From Liquidambar formosana (taxonomy: Eukaryota > Streptophyta > Magnoliopsida > Saxifragales > Altingiaceae), in NCBI GenBank assembly GCA_039720395.1, contig CM077828.1, forward strand, positions 24,222,717 to 24,286,716: a stretch of DNA of 64,000 nucleotides. Direction: 5' to 3'. The notes beneath the pieces were generated by a model that was not told the origin of the DNA, searched no databases, and worked only from the letters and a program-made list of their open reading frames with translations. Below are positions 34,901-47,177 of the stretch, one piece after another. Made by a program: the position numbers and the translations under genes. Position 1 is the first letter of the stretch. Each line of letters begins with the position of its first letter.

Positions 34901-36096
34901 TTCTTGTCCAATGTGTATTATTCTTTTTGATTAATACAACTTGTTTCTTATCAAAAAAAAAAAAAAGACCAACACCCAGAACTCTAAAATCAGAAGGGTC
35001 ATACAGCACCAAACAAAAAATCTGGTGCTTTCATCTCATCTCAATCAATAACAGCTGCCTTTAGCGAGCTAATAAAATCAAATTAGATAGAGACTTTAGT
35101 CTCCCATAGGTGACAAATGGACCAAAATTAAAACCTGTAAAATACAAAATATATCCATCTACATCCCAGAAAACTTCTTAGACAAATAACACCAATAAAA
35201 AAAAAAAAATCATTACCCGTTGTTGGTCTTTATGAAGCAATTAATCAAGAGGGTTGGAACTATGCAGAATATTAAACCTGAAATTGTAAAGAGCTATATG
35301 ACCCACACTCCTACTCACTCCTGAAGGAAGCTTTTACGGGAGTGCCGATAGTCTTTCATAATACATTCCATAAAATGGGCACAAGTTCAAGACAGTTTAA
35401 CTACGTACTGACTTCAATGATAAAGAGTAAAAAACCAGTTCATCATACAAAAAACAAGTCAAATTCACATCAAATATATCATTAAACGAACCATAAACCT
35501 CTGTTTGGTTTCCGAGAAAACAGTCTTATATTGTATAAAAAATGAAAATTTTAAGCCAGATTCAGCTTTCCTCCCCTGAAACTTTCTTTTCCTCCAGTTT
35601 CTCAGCAACCAAACAGAGAACATACCATAAAAAAAAGCAATCATCTTACCTCATTGACATTGAGATTAGGAGGCCAGTAATGAAGAAACTTGTAGAAGTA
35701 ATCAAACATCTCCACAGACGACCCGAAATTCTTCGGACCCAAACTCACCAAACCCGATTCCTTCTCCTTCTCCTTCTCCTTCTCCTTCTCCTCTCCTCCT
35801 CCTTCAACCACTTCACCACCTTCCAACTTCTCAAGCCGCTCTTCTTCCATAGACTTCTCCGCCTTCTGCTTCTTCGCATCACCACCATTCACCTCTTCCG
35901 ATTCGCCTCCCTCTTCCCTTTCTCGCTTCGAGTTCGACTCGCCGTTGGCGGCCGAGTCGACGCCGTTCGGTTCCGAGTCGGCGTCTTCTTGGGGGTTCGG
36001 AGCCGGAGCTAGGGTTTCGAGATCCATGTCTTCAGTGGCTGGATTGGTTGTCTCTGTGGTGGTCTCAGTGGGTTCTGGTAGTGCCTCCTCTGCCAT
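31944..36096 (-). CDS. DOMINO1/EMB514-like nuclear protein (DUF3223), with one frameshift
   Basis: Two exons, 36096-35650 and 32277-31944, separated by a 3.4-kb intron. Exon 1 (149 codons) begins MAEEALPEP, is acidic and Glu/Lys-rich, and ends with the start of the conserved domain (GPKNFGSSVEMFDYFYKFL). Exon 2 continues it (YEHMVLLELLKKGHAEPDKK, FQVRYHPMWKSRCFF, DDESVDDFSFRKC) and ends in a Gly/Arg-rich RGG-type tail (about the last 30 residues). Family members are small nucleolar/nuclear proteins needed for embryo growth (Arabidopsis EMB514, At5g62440), with likely roles in ribosome biogenesis. Exon 2 is 334 bases where 333 are expected: after FRKC the frame must shift to read VDQILPLPENM, consistent with one extra base at about 32103-32105. 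The upstream extension to 36138 starts at TTG, so ATG 36096 is preferred. Confidence 0.88.
34318..34332. repeat. G15 homopolymer
   Basis: An uninterrupted G run next to ggggt, in the DOMINO1-like intron; quadruplex-capable on the plus strand. Confidence 0.85.
34460..34686 (-). mobile_element. tRNA-derived SINE inside the DOMINO1-like intron
   Basis: Read on the minus strand it starts at about 34686 with a tRNA-like head. Box A is TAGCCCAGTTGG and box B AAGTTCAATTCCC, spaced as in a pol III promoter. It ends in an A-rich tail (taaaaaaaaaagaagaaaag). It is flanked by an 18-bp target duplication with one mismatch: GGTATCTACTTTTCTTTT (34442-34459) and GGTATTTACTTTTCTTTT (34687-34704). Same strand as the host gene. 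Confidence 0.9.
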
Positions 36097-36475
36097 GGCT
36101 GGTGATAAGGGAAGTGAAGACGAAGGTCGCAGCTTCAACCCTAACCTTGAGTCGTTTAATATAGTACTGGCAAAGTAATGGGTTTGCGCTCATGGTTTAG
36201 TTCTGAATTGGTTGTCGGGCCTTCGTATTTCTATCATTATTATTCATATGGGCCGGATCCGAGATTGTTGCCAATTGTTCCTATAATTTTTCATTAAAAA
36301 AAAATAGAGGGAGAAAGTTGTAAACAATTCTAGGAGAGACATAGAATTTTGTTTATATACTACTCCGAACATTTTGTTTGCTGTGAGACAAAATCCCAAC
36401 ACGATACGAAGTGGTTCATAAATCGTAACTAAAACCTTAATGTTAGAGCTGTTTAATAGAATGCTGGGCAACAAA

Positions 36476-36794
36476 CACTGGTGAAGCCAGGGGCTTTTAG
36501 GGGCACGTGCCCTCACTAGCTCAACCAAGTTTTTATTTTTTTATTTTTATATGAGAGATATTACTATTTGAAGACTATTTCGCAACATAATGCCAAAAAG
36601 AGAAAGTTAGTAGTCATTTAAAACATATTTATAGTTAATTTATAATAACCTAACAAAAATATCCTTTTTTTTGGTACTCTGTATTAAATTGGAAAATGAT
36701 TACTAGCTTTCAAGAGTTCTTAGTTTTCAAATTCCCACTTCACAGAATCATAGCATAATGCCTCCATTGGAGATAAATCCTGAATCCACCCCTA
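36476..36794 (-). mobile_element. hAT-like MITE, 319 bp
   Basis: Flanked by a perfect 8-bp duplication GCAACAAA (36468-36475 and 36795-36802). The ends CACTGGTGAAGCCAGG and (reverse) TAGGGGTGGATTCAGG are imperfect inverted repeats of the common plant C-GGCGGA-CCAGG type. The whole element aligns in reverse orientation with the element at 60151-62389 once the Helitron there is removed. Confidence 0.88.
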
Positions 36795-36802
36795 GCAACA
36801 AA

Positions 36803-39800
36803 GGGTTTTTGCTAATGGTTAATTCTTAATTGGCTCTCTGGCTTCTTTTTTTTTGCCCATAATTTTCCAAAATGTCAAATTTTGCTAATCCCTTTGTCCC
36901 TAAGTTATTTACTTTTGAACGAGTGTTGTAAACAATTTAAGGGTTTTAATGGTTTTTGAGACTTCGCCTAAATCAGAAGATCTTGAATTTCACTTCTCAC
37001 CCTTTTTAAAAGCCCCAAGCTACAAACTACTCAACTGAATTTATTTTTGATGTTAATTGATGCATATTGAGTGATGACTTTACCTATGTTAAGTGATTAG
37101 AAAAATAATTAAATAATAAATAATTGGGAGGGTAAATTTTGTATTTAACTTTCCGAGTATGTTTATTGGAAAAAATTTGATTTAAACACTCTAGTCAAGT
37201 GTAACCCACTAACTTGGTGTGAATTGTGACCTCTCTCAAAACCTTTGGCATTTTTTTTTTCCCTTTGTTGGTTAAAGTGGATGCCAGTAACACTTCTGGG
37301 GAGTACAAAAAATAGTTAGAAGGGCCGAGGTACCAAATGCATGGCTCATTTTATCTTTAAAAATAAAATAAAATAAAATCAGCAAAATTATTTCCTTCCT
37401 CTTGGAATGATCACTCTTTTGTTTCCAAAGCTGGTTTCCTTAGAAGAACCCTCCAATCTTCAACAAGGATGTCATTAGAGAGGCCCCAGTCTTCAGTTAG
37501 GTTCAAGTTACTGCAACCCTAAAATTTCATTAATTTTAATTTTTTAAAGTTTTAGAAATATATAAAAGATTTTTATGGGAAAGTGTTGAAGTAGTACCCA
37601 ATCACATGCAAGCCCGTCTTTAAGGCCCAAGCTCAACTATAACGGTTGAAGTAATAATACCCAAGGTTCAAGGTTGCAAGAGAAGCCTAGATCCAAGAAC
37701 CCATTTCATAAAGCTACCATCAGCAATTCAGCATTGAGCTTTAGCCCATCCCTTTGAAGGATTTTTCAATTCAAGTAATGTTTCGATCCCCATACTGTTT
37801 CCCCCCCCCCCCAAACCCAAATGGCATTTTTCTTTCTTCTTTTCATGTGAAAAACGACTCGATGGAACTCGATCAAATAATTCCCACTTATGGGTGGTAT
37901 AAATCACAAAACTCCAAATATATCAAAATCCCACCAACCTAAATTCTATCCTCGAATCATAGTCGATGAAAGCTTCTCTTCGATAGTTGCCAATTCAAAA
38001 CTGTAGAAACTAATTGTTTTATTTCACTTTCGTTTATTTTTCTTGTTGTTGTTGTTGGTTTTTGGGTTATTTGGCATGTCTCTCTTGTATTGCCTCCTTC
38101 CGGCCCCCCTCACCTCTCCACCTCTCCAAAAAAAGAAAAATAATAATGATAAAAAAAAAAAATTTCATTGGGTGCTTTTCGTTTTTCATATAGAAGATGG
38201 TTCAAAATATTATAGGAACTACAGTACGGTAATAATATTTTCAATTGAGCCATTGAAATATTTAGTGGTTTTTTCTACTGTCAATGTAAGACGACATAAT
38301 TAGTTCGAGCAATATAAGGTGGTTGAAAGTTATTGGTTTTGAAGTCTTATAAATTGTGATAATGAATTGAAGTTGGGTAGTCCAACATCTACCCAAGGAG
38401 AGGGGAAAAAATTCTTCCTACTTTCACACACATGACAAAATATAATAATACTTCCTCTGTTTGCATAATGTTCTGATAGACCTTTGTTATCGTTTTCACC
38501 ACCACGGCCACCACCACCACCATACCAAACATGATCACACCTTAAAAACATGATCACACCCTAATCATAAAATGAGCCTGCTCAAGCACCCAAGACCCAC
38601 ATGTCCAACTTTTCCATGAACCCTCCTTTTATCAGTCGTAATTTATGGAAAAAGTGACATTGCTTTTGCCCCTTTGAATCTTTGTCTTTTTACCCAACTT
38701 TAATGAGAGATCAATCCTTCCTACCAAGGGAACTTTTCAGACCACAGGGCAATGGGAACATTTGGCTTGCTTGAGACTAAGAGGTTGCACTTAACTTGGC
38801 TGTGATTGGAGGTGGAGGACCATACACGCAACAGCCACGTGTGGGGTTAAGATTTGCATACCCTTTTTACCTACAGTACTAGTATTGGTCAATGCCAAGC
38901 AAAATTTAAAAAAAATAAAAAAATAAAAAAATCTGTAAGATTGTGCTTGGCATGGGCATGCTAGCTTCTTGGAAGGAATCCGTTTGTGGATTCACTTGTT
39001 TGGTTTTAACGTCGAGCAATTTCTACTCAACCAGCCTAATTGGGTCCACCCCAACCAGCAAGGTAGCAACCAATCCGAACCTAAGAAGAAAATGGTGTGC
39101 AATTTCAAAGAAATTCAGGTAACCAAAAAATAAAAATAATAATACAGAGTATGTCAAATATCCTATTACTCAATTTTTTTATTTGAAAATGATTAGCGTA
39201 CTACTTCGATGACTACTACTCTTAATAAATAAATAAATAAGTTCTTGAGCAACAAGAGGTTTTGGTCTATGCATCTAAATTCATGACCTCTATTATGGAT
39301 TGTATCAAATTTGGATGTGTTTTGTCATTCTCTCTCTCTCTCTCTCTCTCTCCTTTCTTTTTTTTTTTTTTTTCCTTTTTTTTTTTTTGCCCCTAGGCAA
39401 AGAGGGTATGAGGGAGCGACCATTATGGCAATCCTATGGAGAGTAGGTTCTACAACACATCTAATTTCATCCTACCAACTTAATCATAATTGAATATAAC
39501 GTATTAGAGCTCCTACAAGGGCTTGAGAAGGAATTACCAGGTGGTGGCCTATTAACCACCAAGTCTTTCAAAAAAGGGCAAGTGATCATCAAAACTAATG
39601 ACGTGTTTAATGGGTGTACCAATTAGGATGGCATCAACTATCTCATGTGATGGATTGAGTGCACCTTGTCGCTTTTCAGCTTCACATATAAATGTATTTA
39701 TTTAGATGTTCAAAAAAAAAAAAAAGAAAAAAAAAAGAGAAAAAAAATTATTGTACCCCATATTCTTTTTACCTCACATAGTCACATGTTAATGGAAAAC

Positions 39801-39922
39801 GATATTTATATAAGTTCTATCCATCGGTTTGGTATATTAGGTTAAGGCGACAGTAGTATAATGATAAAAAAAAAAAAAAAAATAAAAAATGAGAAAAGTA
39901 TGAACTCTCTATTAGGTTCATC

Positions 39923-39955
<33 letters not shown>

Positions 39956-41169
39956 CATCCTTGATGTCAGATTGGAAATGAACTCTCTATTACAATATAT
40001 TAGTATGAACCAGCACGATGCGCGGGAATCGCAAATAAATATGAAAACAACAAATAGCTTAGTAATCCAGAGCTTAGGTCAATATGTTTTTATGTATAGT
40101 TCAACTCTTTGTAGCTCTGCCCAAGACATGATATTTCTTGCCCCTGTGGGGCTTGAACTTAGCCACATTGCCTTGCTCTCTCTCTCTCTTTTTTTTTTTT
40201 TCTTTTCTTTTTTCCTGGGATGTCCACCCCCTCCTGTGCATACCTCATTCCCTGCTGATGCACATACCCACTCCCTACCCACTACTGCATACCCACTTCA
40301 TATGGAGCCTATGGCTGTCATCCCTCTCACTTTCATATGTTTGCATCAGGGTTTGACTTGGGCAGCAGGACAAGCTTCTCTTGGAAGCCTCAACCATTAT
40401 TTTCTCTCATATCTTTTATTTTCTATTTTCCAGAATTTTTTGGTTTGGATTCTATTGTTCTGAGGTTTGTAGTACCCTCTTCTCTCTCTCTCTCTCATGG
40501 CTTAATTTGGATGATTGATCATGCGCTTTCGTGTCGACGATACAGCTCTCAATTTCAATTCCCACATCTTCTCTGAGTTTCCTTTGGTTTCTCAGCAACC
40601 AAACAAAGCATATAAACCAAAAAGCAAACCCCTCAAAATCTGAAGATAAAACCCTTTTCCTTCTCCAAAATTTGAAGATAAAATCAACACACACAGAGAG
40701 AAAGAGAGAGAGAAAATGCATTACGAAGAAGAAAAGAATGGGAAAATGGTGCGAGCAAAAAGGGGAAGATCTAGCATAAAGTAACAGTACCAAAAACCAA
40801 AACAAAACCAGAAATGTTAGAAAACATTTCAGTTTTCTCAAAGCAAAAATGAAATCCCAAAAACGTAAGGAGAAGAGATCGATATTACCTCTTGAGATGA
40901 GTTGATTTCTAGGGTTTTGGAAGCCAAAAGAGTGAAGTGTTGAGTGTAGACGAGTAGGGCAGTAGAACTCTTCATCAGAAAGTCATCTTGAGGTTCAAAA
41001 AAATGCTCACAAAAATTGATATTGGCCTAATCATTCAACCTGAATGTAACCCAAAGTTGTGATTTCCAGCTTTTTTTTTTTTCCTAAACTGAGTTTTATG
41101 ATCCAAAAACTAAGGTTTATGTAAAGAAAATTTCAAACAATTCACAAAAAGTTCAACAAAACCCTAACC
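36803..41169. other. intergenic DNA
   Basis: About 4.4 kb with no recognised gene. Contains C11 at 37800-37811, long T runs at 39359-39387 and 39925-39955, and several (CT)n tracts. A cacgtg G-box occurs at 38837-38842. The 200-codon plus frame at 39861-40463 is driven by homopolymer Phe/Lys runs and is not credible. Confidence 0.5.
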
Positions 41170-41223
41170 TTATTCAGCTTCTGAAAAATCATGTACTTTG
41201 AAGGCCTTCAATCCTCTCTTCAT
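41170..41223 (-). other. possible orphan 17-codon frame in leader-like DNA
   Basis: Minus-strand DNA from 41640 down to 40870 looks like a plant 5'UTR: CT-rich, then ATG in a good context encoding MKRGLKAFKVHDFSEAE and a stop, followed at about 40890 by a donor-like AAGAGGTAATAT. No downstream coding exon is recognisable. It could be an uORF, the broken first exon of a lost gene, or chance. It lies about 800 bases from the RING-CH transcript start, in divergent orientation. Confidence 0.25.
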
Positions 41224-42028
41224 GGATGTAGGGACGAAAATTGGAGGATTAGAGAGTGGCCTGAGGTTTAGAGAGTGGTGTGAGTGTGAGAGAAATGGGA
41301 GTTGGAGAGATTGAGAGAGAGAGAAAGAAGTTGAGATTGAAATTTGAAAGGGAGAGGGAGTGCTGTACGGGGAAGGGAAGAGGAAAGGGGTTTGAAATTT
41401 GAAATGGAGAGAGTGAGAGGTGTTTGGAGAGAGAAAGGGGGAGGGAGTGTATCTGATAAGAAAGGGAAGGAGAGGAGAGAAGGAGAAGAACATATGGGAA
41501 GGAAAAAAAAAAAACAAAAAAGAAGAAGAAGAAGAGACGTTGACATCATCAGTGTAGGGCCCAAAGTGAATGAGATAAGGGGATTTTGGAAGGAATGAGT
41601 ATGAGCTTGCCACGTCACCTATTAATGACATCAGCAAAACTCTTAATTATAATATAGAATAGATTATAAATAAATACGTCAAACTTGGCATATTCACATT
41701 ATAAATTTTTTGCTATTTTGAAATATCACATCATCTTTGTATCACCCTTGCACAAATTCTTACAAGGGGCATGCCATTTTTCTACGGTAAACCCTAGAAT
41801 GGGGAGTAGGGACATTAGGACCTATATATCTCAAAAATATTTTCTAAGGTCCAAATTTGATGATGCCGATAAAGACCGTGCCAACCCCGGCCGACGTCCG
41901 TTACGGACAAGTGGCATTGACTCCACACAAAGCAAACGTCGTATTCTTCTGGCCGTGAAACGGACGTTCCCGAACCTAAAACAGGCTCGCACACGAACCT
42001 GCTACCGGTCCTCTCTCTTTGTCTCTCT

Positions 42029-42036
42029 TATATATA
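42029..42036 (+). promoter_or_regulatory. TATA box of the RING-CH gene
   Basis: TATATATA is followed by a pyrimidine-rich leader and a clean donor (attttcag|gtaatt, 42158). This suggests a first non-coding exon of roughly 42065-42158 and a leader intron ending at the acceptor ttagcag (43251). Confidence 0.55.
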
Positions 42037-42430
42037 GAGAGAGACCTTCTCTACATAGCTCAATTTCGTCATCCCCAAAGAAGCGAAGACTTTTCTGAAA
42101 GCCTTATTCAAAAGTCTCTCTCCCCCAAAACACAACCCAATTTCCAGAGCATTTTCAGGTAATTTCAATATTCGATTTATCTTCGTTTTGTGCTTTTTGA
42201 ATTTGTTATGTACTTTGATTGTGTGTGTGTTTTTTTTTTTTTTGGGTTTCAAAACATGTTTCGGTTCCTTGTAATTTTCATCGCGATCGTCGATTTCTAG
42301 GGTTTTATGCCGATGATTTGACTCGTATGGTTAACATTTCTTCTTTGATGGCATTCTTTGCTTTATAGTTCAGGAAAATGTCTAGGAATTTGGGTATGGG
42401 TGTAATTTTTCGTTTTTATTTTTTTTTTTT

Positions 42431-42449
42431 GGGGGGGGGGGGGGGGGGG
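42431..42449. repeat. G19 homopolymer in the RING-CH leader intron
   Basis: T10 is followed directly by 19 G. Strand-specific quadruplex potential; length is unreliable in any sequencing method. Confidence 0.85.
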
Positions 42450-42703
42450 TTTCGGGCCCTAAATTGTGAAAGGTAAGATTTGAGGTTTTTTATTTCCTTT
42501 ATTTTCCCCGTATTTTCTCAGCTACCAAACGGAAAAGTCAAAACATTCTGATAATCGGTTTAAATTTTGAAGTTTTTCTGTAAAAATGTCTCCTTTTTCA
42601 TTTTTTTTTTTTTTTTGGCATGATAAAGCTTGCCCCTATTTCTTTTAGCTAGTTAAATTTAGCATGACAGAGCTTGTTGAATGAAAAATCTGACATTCTT
42701 CTT

Positions 42704-42735
<32 letters not shown>

Positions 42736-43253
42736 TATAGGGTCAGCTTCGATGGACGACATTTTTGTTCAAAATTTCTTACAAGAGTCTTATGCAGTCT
42801 ATTTTCCTCCCCTCCAATTGTCTCAAAACAAGGAGACATGAAGATAATTATTGAATATTTTTCGTACGGTTGGATGCATATGATATATAATTTATGAATG
42901 AACATTTTCAAGTCCGACCTGTTTTAAGATTTCAAATTTTCAGTTGTTTTCCCTCTGGTTAAGTTGAACTAGGCTTAGTTGAGAGGAGTGTTTATTATGT
43001 TGGCTCCCAATGATGAAAAGCACGAGCAAAAAATGTTAACTTCTGTTTCTTTTAATTCATCGTCTCGGCAAACAAATGCAGAATTATTTTTCCATGCATC
43101 TTGAGTGAACAAACCTAGCGTTAAGGTTTCAAAATGCTTAACTTGGGCTTTGAATTTTACTAACAACTCTAGCTGTAATTGAGAAAATTGTTTGAATTAA
43201 TGTGGAATATCAATTCATTTAGTGGTGAATCAGGAGCTTCTGTGTTAGCAGGA

Positions 43254-44214
43254 ATGAGTGATCACCTGGTATTGTGTGTTGACCGCCTCGTAACATCTGA
43301 ATCATTGCAAACGCTGCAAGGGACTGAGTTATCGGGATCTTCTGGAGAGGGTTCCTGCACTCACACTGCTGATCCTTCCACTTCCACTGCTGATCCGTCT
43401 ACTTCCGTCATTGAAGTTGAGGATGCAGGGAAGTATGGTGCATCTGATGAAGAAGAACCACTTATTCAAACAGTAGAATGCCGCATTTGCCAGGAAGAGG
43501 ATAGCATCAAGAACCTGGAGATTCCTTGTGCTTGTAGTGGCAGTTTGAAGGTGATTTTTCCTCATAATATTTTTAAAAATGAAATGTTGGAGTGTCTGAA
43601 AGTTTTATTTCTCTTTGCAACATATAAAGACCACGATTTGTCGTTATTTTCTGAGTGACTTGTACACAACCTTTGTGCATCTTCACTGTGCCCTAACCAA
43701 GCTTATAGGTCAGTTCTAAAATTCAATTGTACATGGGTATAGTTTTTCTTTTGGATAAACATGTGTATGTTTGCACATTTACTTTAAATTCCTATAGTGA
43801 TTCATTGCCTTTGGAAAATTATTATCGCTTCACTTTGATGAGGGTCTTGTGTGGCACATAGCACCTTTTTGGTGTCGTTTGTCTCTATCTCTTGAACTGC
43901 ACTGCTACTTCTGTGGTCTCCTTTGATTTGTTTTGTGCTCCTTTTTATTGATTTTCTTTGATTGAGCAAATACTAATTCTGCTTGATAAGTGGTCGTGGC
44001 TAAATACTTATTTTTTTCGGTGGACACCATATATTTAATTGGTAAATTACCATCACTAGTCAGGAACCAACCTGTTTTGGTCCCATTTTATCCCACGCGC
44101 ATCATGGTGCATCTTTTGTGTTTCCAGAACCAGTGAAGATATCTACTTTTAAGATCCCAGCCATGCGTGATTACTTTATTATTAGTATGCATCCTAAAGT
44201 TGACCTTCTGCACG

Positions 44215-44257
<43 letters not shown>

Positions 44258-47177
44258 AAATTATATCCTGTTTTAAACTCATTGCTGGGGGCTCTCTCTT
44301 TAATATCTCATTGTAGGGGAATCATCTTTTGATTAAGAAAACGTATGATATGTTTTTTTATCCAGTTTGCTCATAGGAAATGCGTTCAACGATGGTGCAA
44401 TGAGAAAGGCGATGTAACTTGTGAGATCTGTCATCAGGTATGCCACTGCTGCTTCTTCATACCTGCATGCTTTCTATTTTTGAGATTTTTACGCATGGGA
44501 TTAGAAATTTCAAGAAACTATATAAGTTGTTTGGTTTCAGAAACTAGCCAAGTTAATATATTTTTTAAAGTGCGAGAGACAACGCTCTTGCTCCAATAGA
44601 AGCTCTTGCTCTCACTTTGCTATGGGCACTTGGCTCCAGACACATACCCAATACTTGGGGGTAAATCAAAATGGTTAAACTAATACACTTTATAAATTTA
44701 GAACATTATTATACGTTTGCCCTAGTCAATCTAACGTATCAAATAAGTTTGATTGCATGCATTTGTTGAAAATTTACTGGTTAATCTGTGCCTGCTAAAT
44801 TTATAGCCATGGCAATTATGAGTTGGAAAATTAAAATCATGTTCTGACTTTTTCCATAAAAATTCCCTTGATGTACAGCCTTACCAACCTGGTTATACTG
44901 CTCCACCACCTCCCCCTCGCTCTGAAGATACTACAATTGATATTAGGCAAGTTCAAGGTCTCCATATGCTCTTTTTTTGTTAATATCTGTTGAAATATGT
45001 GAAATATGAGAGGTGGATATGCATAAGAAACATCAGATTCTGTTAACAGGGTGACTCATTCGTTTGTCTTTTTCTCCTTATTGGATACTTCAAATCTATG
45101 CCGATCCAGGATCCTTATCTATGGGCATAATTACTTTTGGAGTTATGATTTTTTGTCAGACACCTTGTATTTGTGTCAGAGACTGGCACCTTTGCCTTTT
45201 AGTCCCTACACAATCAATTTTAAAAGTTAAATGGCTGGATTGATTTTGCATCATCGCTGTCATTATTAATTCTTTTGTTTAATGGATTTTTTTTACCAGT
45301 GGCAGTTGGACAATCTCTGGTACTCCTTTGGACCTGCATGACCCTCGAATTTTGGCAATGGCAGCGGCAGAGCGCCATTTTATGGAGGCCGAATATGATG
45401 AATACGCTGATACGAATGCCAGCGGAGCTGCATTTTGTCGCTCTGCAGCTCTAATTGTAAGACTTTATAACCATTTGTTATATTATTGGGAACCTTTTGT
45501 GATATTAGGAAAGATAATGTACTGACTATTGAAGATGCAAATAGTTATATGGGCATAGAAAGATGCATGGACTGCCACTTTATTTGATGTAATGTTATAG
45601 TGTGGCAACTGTAATCTAGTATTTCTGTTAAACTAATTTATGTTCAAATATTTCGGATTTTATGTTTTTTTTCTAAAATATGTCAGTGACTTGTGTCATA
45701 TTTTATATAGAGTTGTAGTTCTGTCAGGAGATGAACCCTTAAAAGAGTATTATTACCCAGGTCTTCAAAACTCAACTCATGCTAAATTTTTTCAAATACC
45801 CAAGTCTACTTGCTTTCTTTTCTGAACTGGTGTTGCATTGGTCAGAGTTTTGGAGGTTGAAGGGTCATAATCATTGATCCCATTGCCTTGGTGTTGGCAG
45901 ATTGTGCCCAAGGCAATGCCTAGAGTACACTGTGTACCATTTGTGTAAGAAAATCTTATGTTTATTGTCACTGTTGAACACCCCCCCCCCCCCCCCCCCC
46001 CCCACACAAAAAAAAAGAAAGAAAAAAAAAAGCGCCCGCCGTTCTTCTTCAATTTAAATTTTCAATTGTCATATAACCATGTGATCTCCTTAAGGTTTGA
46101 ATCTTACTTTCTTGGTTTCTTGGCAGTTAATGGCTCTTCTACTCTTGAGGCATGCTCTGACCTATCAATAGTGGTGATGCAGATGATGATGCTTCCACCT
46201 TTTTCTCTGTGAGTGACATAAATATTCAGTGCTCATAACAATATGCACTCTTCTAGATATCATATTCATGTAGCTTTGGTTGCACCACTTGACCAAATGG
46301 TTGATGTTTGACAGCTTTTCTTGCTTCGGGCTGCTGGTTTTCTTCTCCCATGTTACATTATGGCCTGGGCCATAAGTGTATTGCAACGTCGAAGGCAAAG
46401 ACAGGTTAGTGGCTCCTTTTGTGGTAGCTTAGCCATTTTTAACCCCCTTTCTTTTTTTTTTTTTTTTTTTCTCGTTTCTTATTATTTTTTCCCCTTTGGG
46501 CTCTGCCTTTTTGCAAGGAAGAACATATGACAAAAATGTATGTTCCTTTCTGGCTAATGGTGAGGTTATAGCAATGAGGTTGGTTACATAAAGAATCCCA
46601 TATAGAAAGTTGTTGTGATTCTCTTCATGTTGGACAAAAACTTTGGAAATTTGTTGTGAGCAAATTGTGGCTACTTTTCAAGGAAAGAATTGCCCATAAC
46701 TGATGGACAATTGGACATAAATAAAAATTTTTAGTGATGGAAGAGTTTTTATGTTGCTAGCTGAACTCTTTAGAAGTTTCAGCCAGGGGATGATTGTTAT
46801 ATCAACAAATGGAGTATTTTCTTTTCTATTCTTTTATTCTATTTTTTTGCTTTTGAATTACATTAATTCCATATGTTTGGTTTCCATTTTTTTTTTTGTT
46901 TTCTTTGTGTCATATTAATAGTAATTTATGTGATATTTAAATGTTGTATTTTAGTTATAGAAGAATTTAAAATATTTTCTGTCATCAAGTCTTTTTTTAT
47001 AGTTATTTGTTTACACAAGTTATTTATTTTTTGTTATATTTGTTTATCCAGGAAGCAGCAGCGCTTGCAGCAACTGAAGTTGCATTCATGCTGCAGGCAG
47101 GGCAACGTGGAGGCTTGCAGTTCACAATAGCAGCGCCAGGACCAGCTGTGACTCCCCATCAGGAGCCACTTCAATAA
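43254..47177 (+). CDS. RING-CH (C4HC3) membrane E3 ubiquitin ligase, At3g47550-like, with one frameshift
   Basis: Seven coding exons: 43254-43550, 44366-44437, 44879-44946, 45300-45456, 46127-46208, 46315-46404 and 47052-47177. The RING-CH domain is split over exons 1-2: CRIC, then CAC, HRKC and CEIC give the C4HC3 zinc ligands. A Pro-rich linker follows (GYTAPPPPPRSEDT), then the plant-specific segment HDPRILAMAAAERHFMEAEYDEYA. Two hydrophobic spans (LMALLLLRHAL; LFLLRAAGFLLPCYIMAWAI) suggest a membrane-anchored ligase of the PIT1-like group. Intron 3 has a strong-consensus GC donor (AG|GCAAGT, 44947). Exon 5 is 82 bases between phase-0 exons, where 81 are expected: as written it stops at TAG in RHALTYQ*, but removing one T at about 46163-46165 gives RHALTINSGDADDDASTFFS, which joins exon 6. 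The ATG follows the leader-intron acceptor by two bases. Confidence 0.88.
44215..44247. repeat. C33 homopolymer followed by an A run
   Basis: Thirty-three C then about thirteen A, in the first coding intron of the RING-CH gene. i-motif/quadruplex-capable. Confidence 0.9.
45981..46003. repeat. C23 homopolymer
   Basis: Twenty-three C followed by acacaaaaaaaaag, in the RING-CH intron before exon 5. Confidence 0.9.

Noticed and set aside
40130..40390. SINE suggested by a ggggcttgaactta box B-like word
   Set aside because: No matching box A at the right distance and no target duplication.
39861..40463. 200-codon plus-strand open frame
   Set aside because: Built from Lys and Phe homopolymer runs and CT-rich DNA, with no domain and no splice context.
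41170..41637. 155-codon minus-strand open frame
   Set aside because: Ser/Pro/Phe-rich translation of a CT-rich leader-like tract; only the last 17 codons have gene-like composition.
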